Positions 56,943 to 64,000 of a stretch of 64,000 nt of DNA are shown here, piece after piece (within the stretch, counting starts at the first letter, position 1; every line of letters starts with the position of its first letter). Position numbers and translations under genes: made by a program. The notes under the pieces are model-generated. The model had not been told where the DNA came from and did no database searches. It saw nothing but the letters and a program-made list of their open reading frames with translations. This stretch comes from Bradyrhizobium sp. WSM3983. GTDB lineage: Bacteria > Pseudomonadota > Alphaproteobacteria > Rhizobiales > Xanthobacteraceae. Location of the stretch: positions 62,180 through 126,179 of the forward strand of contig NZ_AXAY01000016.1 of assembly GCF_000473045.1 (NCBI RefSeq), given 5' to 3'.

Positions 56943-58652
56943 ATGAGCAGCAACGACGACGTTCACAAGGTCAGGGAATTCGAGCATCCGGGCGAGGGGC
57001 GCCGGCGTGCCAAATCCACGCCCAAGGGGCGGCAGGTCGATCCAACCGCCTTGCACGAGATCGAGCAGTTGCTCGGCGACAAGCCGCGGCGGCGCGATCT
57101 GCTGATCGAATATCTGCACCTGATCGAGGACAAATATCACCAGATCTCGGCTGCGCATCTTGCTGCGCTCGCCGACGAGATGAAGCTCGCCTTCGCCGAA
57201 GTGTTCGAGACTGCGACGTTCTACGCGCATTTCGACGTGGTGAAGGAAGGCGAGCCCGACATTGCGCCACTGACGATCCGAGTCTGCGATTCGCTGACCT
57301 GCGCGATGCTCGGCGGCGAAAAACTGCTCGAGGATTTGCAGAGTGCGTCGGGTCCCGGCATCCGCGTGGTGCGCGCGCCCTGCGTCGGTCGCTGCGATAC
57401 GGCGCCTGCCGCGGAAGTCGGCCACAACTTCGTCGACCATGCCACTGTCGCCAATGTGATGGCGGTGGCGAAGGCCGGCGACACCCATGCGCGTCTGCCC
57501 AAATATATCGACTATGACGCCTATCTTGCCGGCGGCGGCTACAAGCTGCTCCATCGCCTGCGCTCCGGCGAATTGTCGAAGGACGATCTGCTCAAAGAGC
57601 TCGACGACGCCTCGTTGCGCGGACTCGGTGGCGCTGGCTTCCCCACGGGACGCAAATGGCGCGCGGTGCTTGGCGAGCCCGGTCCGCGGCTGATGGCGAT
57701 CAACGGCGACGAGGGCGAGCCCGGCACGTTCAAGGACCGCGTCTATCTCGAAACCGATCCGCACCGTTTCATCGAGGGCATGCTGATCGGCGCCCATGTG
57801 GTGCAGGCGTCCGAAATCTACATCTACATCCGCGACGAATATCCGGCGGCTCGCGAGATCCTCGAACGCGAGATCGCGAAGCTGCCTGCGGGCGGCCCGA
57901 CGCTGCACATGCGCCGCGGTGCCGGCGCCTATATCTGCGGCGAGGAGTCCTCGCTGCTCGAAAGCATCGAGGGCAAGCGCGGTCTGCCCCGGCACAAGCC
58001 GCCTTATCCGTTCCAGGTCGGCCTGTTCGGCCTGCCGACGCTGATCAACAACATCGAAACGCTGTGGTGGGTGCGTGACATCGTCGAGAAGGGCGCCGAC
58101 TGGTGGAAGGGCCACGGCCGCCACGAGCGTCACGGCCTGCGCAGCTTCTCGGTCTCCGGTCGCGTCAAGACTCCCGGCATGAAGCTCGCGCCCGCCGGCA
58201 TCACCGTGCGCGAGCTGATCGACGAATATTGCGGCGGCATGGCCGATGGCCATCGGTTCTACGCTTATCTTCCGGGCGGCGCGTCCGGCGGCATTCTGCC
58301 GGCGTCGATGGACGACATCCCGCTCGATTTCGGCACGCTGGAGAAATACGGCTGCTTCATCGGCTCAGCCGCGATCGTGGTCCTGTCGCAGAAGGACAGC
58401 GTGCGCGCGGCCGCGCTGAACCTGATGAAGTTCTTCGAGGACGAGAGCTGCGGCCAGTGCACGCCGTGCCGCGTCGGAACCCAGAAGGCGGCGCAGCTGA
58501 TGCAGAAGCCGGTCTGGAACCGCGCATTGCTGGAAGAATTGAGTCAGGCGATGCGCGATGCCTCGATCTGCGGGCTCGGACAGGCGGCATCGAATCCGCT
58601 GTCCTCCGTGATCAAATATTTCCCTGACGAGTTCAAGGAAGCGGCCGAATGA
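56943..58652 (+). CDS. NAD-dependent formate dehydrogenase, fused NuoE-NuoF-type subunit
   Basis: 569 aa. Residues about 20-170 are NuoE-like (FdsG part) with the [2Fe-2S] cysteines in VCDSLTCAMLGG and APCVGRCDTAPA. The rest is NuoF-like (FdsB part): FMN/NADH loop LRGLGGAGFPTGRKW, INGDEGEPGTFKDR, ICGEESSLLESIEG, and the [4Fe-4S] site ESCGQCTPCRVGTQ with SICGLGQ. It takes electrons from the catalytic subunit and reduces NAD. The fusion replaces the separate gamma and beta subunits of Ralstonia-type FdsGBA. Its stop overlaps the next gene by four bases. Confidence 0.92.
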   Translation: MSSNDDVHKVREFEHPGEGRRRAKSTPKGRQVDPTALHEIEQLLGDKPRRRDLLIEYLHLIEDKYHQISAAHLAALADEMKLAFAEVFETATFYAHFDVVKEGEPDIAPLTIRVCDSLTCAMLGGEKLLEDLQSASGPGIRVVRAPCVGRCDTAPAAEVGHNFVDHATVANVMAVAKAGDTHARLPKYIDYDAYLAGGGYKLLHRLRSGELSKDDLLKELDDASLRGLGGAGFPTGRKWRAVLGEPGPRLMAINGDEGEPGTFKDRVYLETDPHRFIEGMLIGAHVVQASEIYIYIRDEYPAAREILEREIAKLPAGGPTLHMRRGAGAYICGEESSLLESIEGKRGLPRHKPPYPFQVGLFGLPTLINNIETLWWVRDIVEKGADWWKGHGRHERHGLRSFSVSGRVKTPGMKLAPAGITVRELIDEYCGGMADGHRFYAYLPGGASGGILPASMDDIPLDFGTLEKYGCFIGSAAIVVLSQKDSVRAAALNLMKFFEDESCGQCTPCRVGTQKAAQLMQKPVWNRALLEELSQAMRDASICGLGQAASNPLSSVIKYFPDEFKEAAE

Positions 58653-61414
58653 CCAGGATTACGTTTGAGCTCGACGGCAAGCAGGTCGAGGCCAAGCCCG
58701 GCGAGACGATCTGGCAGGTCGCCAAGCGGCAGGGCCGCGAGATTCCGCATCTGTGCTATTCGCCGGCGCCCGATTATCGCCCCGACGGCAATTGCCGCGC
58801 CTGCATGGTCGAGATCGAAGGCGAGCGCGTGCTGGCTGCGTCCTGCAAGCGCACGCCGTCGGTCGGTATGAAGGTGAAGACCGAGTCCGCGCGTGCGGTG
58901 TCGGCGCAGAAGATGGTGATGGAGCTGCTGGTCGCCGATCAGCCCGCGCGCGAGACCAGCCACGATCCGGATTCAAAATTCTGGCACTGGGCCGAAACCA
59001 CGGGCGTGACCGAGAGCCGATTCCCCGCCGCCGAGCGCTGGGAGACCGATGCCAGCCATCCGGCGATGCGCGTCAATCTCGATGCCTGTATCCAGTGCGG
59101 CCTGTGCGTGCGCGCCTGTCGCGAGGTCCAGGTCAACGACGTCATCGGCATGGCTTATCGTAGTCACAGCTCGAAAATCGTGTTCGACTTCGACGATCCC
59201 ATGGGCGAGTCCACTTGCGTCGCTTGCGGCGAGTGCGTGCAGGCCTGTCCGACCGGCGCGCTGATGCCGGCGGTGATGCTTGACGACAGGCAGACCCGCG
59301 TCACCTATGCCGACAGGAAGGTGGATTCGCTTTGCCCGTTCTGTGGCGTCGGCTGCCAGGTGACCTACGAGGTCAAGGACGAGAAGGTGATCTATGCCGA
59401 GGGCCGTGACGGCCCCGCCAATCACAACCGTCTCTGCGTCAAGGGCCGCTTCGGCTTCGACTACATCCACCATCCGCATCGCCTGACAAAGCCGCTGGTG
59501 CGGCTGCCGAATGCGAAGAAGGATGCCAACGATCAGGTCGATCCCGCCAATCCGTTCACGCATTTCCGCGAAGCAAGCTGGGACGAAGCGCTCGACATCG
59601 CCGCCAAGGGCCTCGTCAAGATCCGCGACGAGAAGGGCGTGAAGGCGCTGGCCGGCTTCGGTTCGGCCAAGGGCTCGAACGAAGAGGCCTATCTGTTCCA
59701 GAAGCTGGTGCGCACCGGTTTTGGTTCGAACAATGTCGACCATTGCACCCGTCTGTGCCACGCCTCGTCGGTGGCGGCGCTGTTCGAGGGCCTGAGCTCG
59801 GGCGCGGTGTCGGCGCCGTTCGCCGCCGCGATGGACGCCGAGGTGATCTGGGTGATCGGCGCCAATCCGACGGTGAACCATCCGGTCGCTGCGACCTACA
59901 TCAAGAACGCCGCCAAGAACGGTGCAAAGCTCTTCGTCATGGATCCCCGCCGGCAGTCGCTGTCGCGTCATGCGACCAGGCATTTGCAGTTCAAGCCCGG
60001 CTCCGACGTCGCCATGCTGAACGCGATGATCAACACGATCATCACCGAAGGCCTGACCGACGACCAGTATATCGCCGGCTATACCGAGGGCTTTGAGGAT
60101 CTCAAGGAGAAGATCAAGGAATTCACGCCGGAGAAGATGGAGGCGATCTGCGGCATCCCGGCGCAGACGTTGCGCGAGGTCGCGCGGACCTACGCGCGCG
60201 CAAAATCGTCGATCATCTTCTGGGGCATGGGTATCAGCCAGCATGTTCACGGCACCGACAATGCGCGCTGCCTGATCGCGCTGGCGCTCATCACCGGCCA
60301 GGTCGGCCGCCCCGGCACCGGCCTGCATCCGCTGCGCGGCCAGAACAACGTGCAGGGCGCCTCCGACGCCGGCCTGATCCCGATGTTCTTGCCGGACTAT
60401 CAGCCGGTCGGCCGCGACGATCTGCGCGGCAGTTTCGAGAAGCTCTGGCAGCAGGATCTCGATCCCGTGCGCGGCCTGACCGTGGTCGAGATCATGAACG
60501 CGATCCACGCCGGTGAGATCAAGGGCATGTATATCGAGGGCGAGAACCCTGCGATGTCCGACCCTGATCTGCAGCACGCGCGCCAGGCGCTCGCGATGCT
60601 CGATCATCTCGTGGTGCAGGATCTCTTCGTTACCGAGACTGCGTTCCACGCCGACGTCATTCTGCCGGCCTCGGCGTTCGCGGAGAAGGACGGCTCCTTC
60701 ACCAACACCGACCGTCGCGTGCAGCTCGCGCGCCAAGTGATCAAGCCGCCCGGCGATGCGCGGCAGGATCTCTGGATCATCCAGGAGATCGGCAAGCGCA
60801 TGGGGCTGCCCTGGAATTACTCCGGCCCCGGCGAGGTCTACACCGAAATGGCGGAACTGATGCCGTCGCTCAAGAACATCAGCTGGGAGCGGCTGGTGCG
60901 TGAGGGCGCCGTTACCTATCCGGCCGACGATCCGAACAAGCCCGGCAACGAGATCATCTTCACCACAGGCTTCCCGACCGCGAGCGGCCGCGGCAAGATC
61001 GTTCCGGCCCATGTCATTCCGCCGGACGAGTTGCCCGACGACGAATATCCAATGGTGCTCTCGACCGGCCGCGTGCTCGAGCACTGGCACACCGGCTCGA
61101 TGACGCGCCGCGCCCAGGTGCTGGACCAGATCGAGCCGGAAGCGGTTGCGTTCATGTCGCCCAAGGACATGCGCAAGATGAAACTTGTGCCCGGCGATTT
61201 CATTCGACTCGAGACCCGCCGCGGCGCGGTCGAGGTCAAGGTTCGCTCCGACCGCGACGTGCCGGAGAACATGGTGTTCATGCCGTTCTGCTACGCGGAG
61301 GCGGCAGCGAACCTGTTGACCAATCCGGCGCTCGATCCGTTCGGCAAGATCCCGGAGTTCAAGTTCTGCGCGGTGCGCGCCGAGCGCGCTGAGATGCGGG
61401 ACGCGGCAGAGTAG
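58649..61414 (+). CDS. Formate dehydrogenase catalytic subunit (Mo-bis-MGD, FdsA/FdhF type)
   Basis: 921 aa. The N-terminus holds a plant-type [2Fe-2S] site (IPHLCYSPAP, GNCRACMVE, AASCKRTP). Two ferredoxin-type [4Fe-4S] clusters follow (ACIQCGLCVRACREVQ and TCVACGECVQACP), then the proximal cluster (CPFCGVGCQVTYEV). The Mo ligand is the Cys in DHCTRLCHASS (about residue 370). Further motifs are RCLIALALITGQVGRPGTG and VLSTGRVLEHWHTGSMTRR. It oxidises formate to CO2 and passes electrons to the fused NADH-reducing subunit. All cofactor residues are present. It depends on the mobA, mobB, moeA and fdhD genes nearby. Confidence 0.93.
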   Translation: MTRITFELDGKQVEAKPGETIWQVAKRQGREIPHLCYSPAPDYRPDGNCRACMVEIEGERVLAASCKRTPSVGMKVKTESARAVSAQKMVMELLVADQPARETSHDPDSKFWHWAETTGVTESRFPAAERWETDASHPAMRVNLDACIQCGLCVRACREVQVNDVIGMAYRSHSSKIVFDFDDPMGESTCVACGECVQACPTGALMPAVMLDDRQTRVTYADRKVDSLCPFCGVGCQVTYEVKDEKVIYAEGRDGPANHNRLCVKGRFGFDYIHHPHRLTKPLVRLPNAKKDANDQVDPANPFTHFREASWDEALDIAAKGLVKIRDEKGVKALAGFGSAKGSNEEAYLFQKLVRTGFGSNNVDHCTRLCHASSVAALFEGLSSGAVSAPFAAAMDAEVIWVIGANPTVNHPVAATYIKNAAKNGAKLFVMDPRRQSLSRHATRHLQFKPGSDVAMLNAMINTIITEGLTDDQYIAGYTEGFEDLKEKIKEFTPEKMEAICGIPAQTLREVARTYARAKSSIIFWGMGISQHVHGTDNARCLIALALITGQVGRPGTGLHPLRGQNNVQGASDAGLIPMFLPDYQPVGRDDLRGSFEKLWQQDLDPVRGLTVVEIMNAIHAGEIKGMYIEGENPAMSDPDLQHARQALAMLDHLVVQDLFVTETAFHADVILPASAFAEKDGSFTNTDRRVQLARQVIKPPGDARQDLWIIQEIGKRMGLPWNYSGPGEVYTEMAELMPSLKNISWERLVREGAVTYPADDPNKPGNEIIFTTGFPTASGRGKIVPAHVIPPDELPDDEYPMVLSTGRVLEHWHTGSMTRRAQVLDQIEPEAVAFMSPKDMRKMKLVPGDFIRLETRRGAVEVKVRSDRDVPENMVFMPFCYAEAAANLLTNPALDPFGKIPEFKFCAVRAERAEMRDAAE

Positions 61415-61457
61415 GGCTCGGCCGTTGTCTGGGGTACACGCTGGCCCCAATCCCGGT

Positions 61458-61583
61458 GTCGTCCTGGCGAAAGCCAGGAGCCATACCGCGTGATCTCTCG
61501 GTCGCGGACGGTTGTCATCCCGAACGACGAGCCTTCGCCAAACCACGCCCTGGGGTAATGGGTCCTGGCTTTTGCCAGGACGA
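61458..61583. repeat. Inverted repeat pair (GTCGTCCTGGC...GCCAGGACGAC)
   Basis: A 22-bp left arm (61458-61479) and a 22-bp right arm (61562-61583) are reverse complements with one mismatch. Between them and just after are further chromosomal repeat-like sequences (GTCATCCC..., CGCAATGACGG near 61620). It lies after the formate dehydrogenase operon and could act as a transcription barrier or a mobile palindromic unit. Confidence 0.8.
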
Positions 61584-61634
61584 CGGCTGGGCGCGTCGCT
61601 TCGCTCCCCGCAATGACGGTGCTACATGTGACGC

Positions 61635-62109
61635 ATGTCCAAAGTCACTCCCGCCACCCGTACGCTTGAAGCCGCCCGCGTTACCTTCACCGTTCGTTCT
61701 TACGACTATGATCCCGATGCAGAGAGCATAGGCCTCCAGGCGGCCGCTGCGCTCGGCGAGGACCCGGCGCGCGTGTTGAAGACGTTGATGGCGCTGGTGG
61801 ACGGCAAGCCGGTCTGCGTCATCGTTCCGTCCGACCAGGAAGTCTCGATGAAGAAGCTCGCCGCGGCCGTGAGCGGCAAAGTCGGCGCAGATGATGAAGC
61901 CGCCGGAGGCCGAGCGAGTCACTGGCTACAAGGTCGGCGGCATCAGCCCGTTCGGGCAGCGCAAACCGGTCCGCACCGTGATCGAGCAGAGCGCGCTCGC
62001 CCATGACCTGGTCTATCTCAATGGCGGTCAGCGCGGCCTGCAGGTGCGGATGAAGCCAACCGATGTGCGGGATGTCTTGAAGGCGGCCGTCGCCGATGTG
62101 GTCGCCTAA
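61635..62109 (+). pseudogene. YbaK/ProX-type aminoacyl-tRNA deacylase, frameshifted
   Basis: Two overlapping frames make one YbaK protein. The first encodes the start (TPATRTLEAARVTFTVRSYDYDPD, ARVLKTLMALVDGKPVCVIVPSDQEVSMKKLAAAVSGK). The second continues from MMKPPEAERVTGYKVGGISPFGQRKPVRTVIE to the stop at 62109. One extra G at 61881 (AAAGTCGG instead of AAATCGG) explains the break; removing it gives GKSAQMMKP, the expected sequence. YbaK removes Cys from mischarged tRNA-Pro. Either a true pseudogene or a sequencing error. Confidence 0.8.
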
Positions 62110-62120
62110 GCGTCTCGCAG

Positions 62121-62804
62121 CTATTGCTTCTGCAGCAGCCTGAGCCGGCAACGCAACGCCTCGCGGATATGCGCGCGCGCAAGCTGCTCGGCCTTGTCGC
62201 TGTCGCGTGCGGCGACGGCCTCGATGATCGCCCGATGCTCGCCGTGGCTGGTCGAGGGACGACCCGTCACGGTGAAGGTGGTCGGGCCGAGCAGGGCGAT
62301 CCAGTCCTGCAATTCGCGCGAGGCGTTGTCGAGATAGCGATTGCGCGCGGCGCGGCAGATGGCCTCGTGAAAGGCGCGGTTGAGCCTTGCCATCTCGGCG
62401 GCGTCGACCTCTGACGCCTCGACAAAGGCCTGTTCGATGTCCCTGAGTGCGTCGATCTCCGGCGCAGATGCGTGCTCGGCGGCGAGACGGGCGGCGGCGC
62501 CCTCCATGATTTCGCGCATGGCGTAGAGTTCGAGCACCTCCGAGATGTCGAGATTTCGCACGATCAGGCCGCGGCCGCCGGCGGGCTCGACGAAGCCGCG
62601 TGCCGCGAGACGGCCAAGCGCCTCCCGCACCGGCGTACGGCTGACCTTCAGCCGCTGGGCGACCTCTTCCTCACGCAGGCGATCGCCGGCGCGGTAGCTG
62701 CCGGCCTGGAGCGCCTCGCAGAGCGAACGGAACACAGCTTCGCCCAGCGCCACGCCACCGCCACGTGCGATCGATCCGCCTGCCTTTGCTGGGCGTCTGG
62801 CCAT
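62121..62804 (-). CDS. GntR-family (FCD) transcriptional regulator
   Basis: 227 aa. The winged HTH is at about residues 20-80: SLCEALQAGSYRAGDRLREEEVAQRLKVSRTPVREALGRLAARGFV. The FCD ligand domain has LYAMREIMEGAAARLAAEHAS, NRAFHEAICRAARN and HGEHRAIIEAVAARD, with metal/carboxylate-binding residues expected. The ATG at 62804 has GAGG eight bases upstream; the longer frame start at 62936 runs across the operator region. Divergent from a TcuA-like gene, it probably represses it and responds to a tricarboxylate. Confidence 0.87.
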   Translation of the reverse strand: MARRPAKAGGSIARGGGVALGEAVFRSLCEALQAGSYRAGDRLREEEVAQRLKVSRTPVREALGRLAARGFVEPAGGRGLIVRNLDISEVLELYAMREIMEGAAARLAAEHASAPEIDALRDIEQAFVEASEVDAAEMARLNRAFHEAICRAARNRYLDNASRELQDWIALLGPTTFTVTGRPSTSHGEHRAIIEAVAARDSDKAEQLARAHIREALRCRLRLLQKQ

Positions 62805-62869
62805 GAATCCTCGGGCTCGCAGTGCGCATCCTGCCCATGCAGAGATGCCGCTTGCCCCTTCTGTATATC

Positions 62870-62881
62870 TTTGTATACAAA
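62870..62881. promoter_or_regulatory. GntR-type operator TTTGTATACAAA
   Basis: A perfect 12-bp palindrome between the divergent regulator and flavoprotein genes. TGTATA also occurs at 62862-62867, giving a second half-site. FCD-GntR regulators commonly bind TTGTATACAA-type sites. It lies about 65 bases from the regulator start and 79 from the flavoprotein start. Confidence 0.65.
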
Positions 62882-62959
62882 AGTACGCAATAGCGCCTGG
62901 CTTGACCGGGGCCCTTGGCGGGCAGAATGTCTCCAACTTCGTCGCACCGGACAGACGGC

Positions 62960-64000
62960 ATGGGCAGCAAATACGATGTGCTGGTGATCGGCGGCGGCAA
63001 CGCGGCGCTGTGCGCAGCGATCAGCGCCCGCCGCGGCGGTGCCTCGGTGCTGGTGCTCGAAGGTGCGCCAAAGTTCTATCGTGGCGGCAACACCCGTCAC
63101 ACCCGCAACATGCGTTGCGCCCATGACGCCGCCACCGAAATCCTGACGGGTCCTTACACCGAAGAGGAGTTCTGGGAGGACCTGCTGCGCGTCACCGGCG
63201 GCCAGACCGACGAAGTGCTCGCCCGCCACATGATCCGGGAGTCCAAGGATATCCTGAACTGGATCGTGCAGCAGGGTGTGCGCTGGCAGCCCTCCCTCGG
63301 CGGCACGCTGAGCCTGGGCCGAACCAACTCCTTCTTCCTCGGCGGCGGCCGCGCCATGCTGAACGCGCTCTATCTCACCGCCGAGCGGCTCGGCGTCGAC
63401 GTCGAATACGACGCCGAGGTCACCGACCTCGTGATCGAGGACGGCATGTTCCTCGCCGCGCGCCTGAAGCGGCCGATCAACGGCGAGACCGAGATACGCG
63501 CGACGTCGCTGGTCGCTGCCGCCGGCGGGTTTGAGGCCAACATCGAATGGCTGAAGCAATATTGGGGCGAGGCCGCCGACAACTTCCTGATCCGCGGCAC
63601 ACCCTATAATCGCGGCTCGATCCTGAAGATGCTGCTCGACAAGGGCGTGCAGGAGGTCGGCGATCCCACCCAATGCCACGCGGTCGCGATCGACGCCCGC
63701 GCACCGAAATTCGACGGCGGCATCATCACACGCCACGATTCCGTCGTATTCGGTATCGTCGTCAACAGGCATTCGCAGCGCTTCTATGACGAGGGCGAGG
63801 ATATCTGGCCGAAGCGTTATGCGATCTGGGGCCGCCTGGTCGCGGCGCAGCCCGACCAGATCGCCTACATCATCTTCGACTCCACGGTCGTCACCAGCTT
63901 CATGCCGACGCTGTTTCCACCGATCGCCGGGCAGACCATCGCCGAGCTTGCCGGCAAGCTCGGGCTCGACCCGGCCGCGCTGGAAAAGACCATCGCCGAA
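62960..64000 (+). CDS. tcuA: FAD-dependent tricarballylate dehydrogenase TcuA-like, partial
   Basis: 347 codons to the edge, no stop inside the window. The FAD-binding fold is VLVIGGGNAALCAAISARRGGASVLVLEGAP, followed by YRGGNTRHTRNMRCAH and TNSFFLGGGRAMLNALYLTAERLGVDVEY. The flavoprotein-subunit/KSDH-type region VAAAGGFEANIEWLKQYWG follows. TcuA oxidises tricarballylate to cis-aconitate in the cytosol. The divergent GntR-FCD regulator supports this; related fumarate-reductase-type flavoproteins are the alternative. A TcuB partner would be expected to the right. Confidence 0.75.
   Translation, partial: MGSKYDVLVIGGGNAALCAAISARRGGASVLVLEGAPKFYRGGNTRHTRNMRCAHDAATEILTGPYTEEEFWEDLLRVTGGQTDEVLARHMIRESKDILNWIVQQGVRWQPSLGGTLSLGRTNSFFLGGGRAMLNALYLTAERLGVDVEYDAEVTDLVIEDGMFLAARLKRPINGETEIRATSLVAAAGGFEANIEWLKQYWGEAADNFLIRGTPYNRGSILKMLLDKGVQEVGDPTQCHAVAIDARAPKFDGGIITRHDSVVFGIVVNRHSQRFYDEGEDIWPKRYAIWGRLVAAQPDQIAYIIFDSTVVTSFMPTLFPPIAGQTIAELAGKLGLDPAALEKTIAE

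Noticed and set aside
58973..61546. An 857-codon minus-strand frame under the formate dehydrogenase gene
   Set aside because: Shadow of a long high-GC gene with all cofactor motifs on the plus strand.

Overview
The window is GC-rich alphaproteobacterial chromosome, most likely from Bradyrhizobium or a close relative. The evidence is the gene content (many class III cyclases, many periplasmic binding proteins, a fused NuoE/NuoF-type formate dehydrogenase subunit), the dispersed chromosomal palindromes, and the codon bias. The genus is an inference from pattern recognition, not from a search. About fifty genes are called, almost all intact. The last gene runs off the right edge.

Layout. 0.1-8.4 kb: a SAM/cyclase/AAA+/TPR signalling protein, a PCMT-like methyltransferase, a GH10 xylanase, a glycosyltransferase and a flippase. 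8.6-15 kb: a complete branched-chain-amino-acid-type (HAAT) ABC operon followed by a CaiB-type CoA transferase. 15-17.6 kb: an L,D-transpeptidase and a methyltransferase. 17.7-20.3 kb (minus strand): a bufferin-type operon (DUF2282 peptide, DUF692 MNIO enzyme, DUF2063 partner, DoxX) behind a match to a SigF/EcfF-type ECF promoter. 20.5-25.5 kb: three class III cyclases and a HutD-family protein. 25.5-34.2 kb: a tandemly duplicated TPR/heptosyltransferase-like protein, then a sugar ABC operon without ATPase but with two Gfo/Idh/MocA oxidoreductases. 34.2-35.9 kb: a glycosyltransferase, the C-terminal stump of a second GH10 xylanase, and a 42-codon CxxCxGxG protein.

36.0-41.4 kb is an integrated islet. 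An intact minus-strand tRNA with a CAU anticodon (probably tRNA-Ile2) lies at 41350-41425. Its 3' 48 bp are repeated at 37452-37499 and 36021-36068, all in the same orientation. This is the footprint of two tandem tRNA-site integrations. No integrase remains. The cargo is an HTH antitoxin with a toxin stump cut off at the attachment site, a HigB/HigA-like pair, an uncharacterised 378-aa protein, and a 446-aa protein with a HEPN-like R-x6-H motif.

41.7-45.1 kb carries three unrelated solute-binding proteins (Bug, TAXI, HAAT). 45.2-61.4 kb is a molybdenum and formate block: an HTH regulator with a PBP-like sensor domain, a TupA-like oxyanion-binding protein, three MoeA-family proteins (one fused to the same kind of PBP-like domain), MobA, FdhD, MobB, a TusA-like protein, an oxalate/formate-type MFS transporter, and the NAD-linked formate dehydrogenase subunits (NuoE-NuoF fusion, then the Mo/FeS catalytic subunit). 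It reads as one programme: take up molybdate or tungstate, build and sulfurate bis-MGD, and move and oxidise formate. 61.6-64 kb: a frameshifted YbaK-type deacylase, then an FCD-GntR regulator divergent from a TcuA-like flavoprotein, with a perfect 12-bp palindrome between them.

Most worth following up: the islet with its HEPN candidate, the bufferin operon with its ECF promoter, the PBP-like domain shared by a regulator and a MoeA in the molybdenum block, and several gene remnants that show how the region has decayed.
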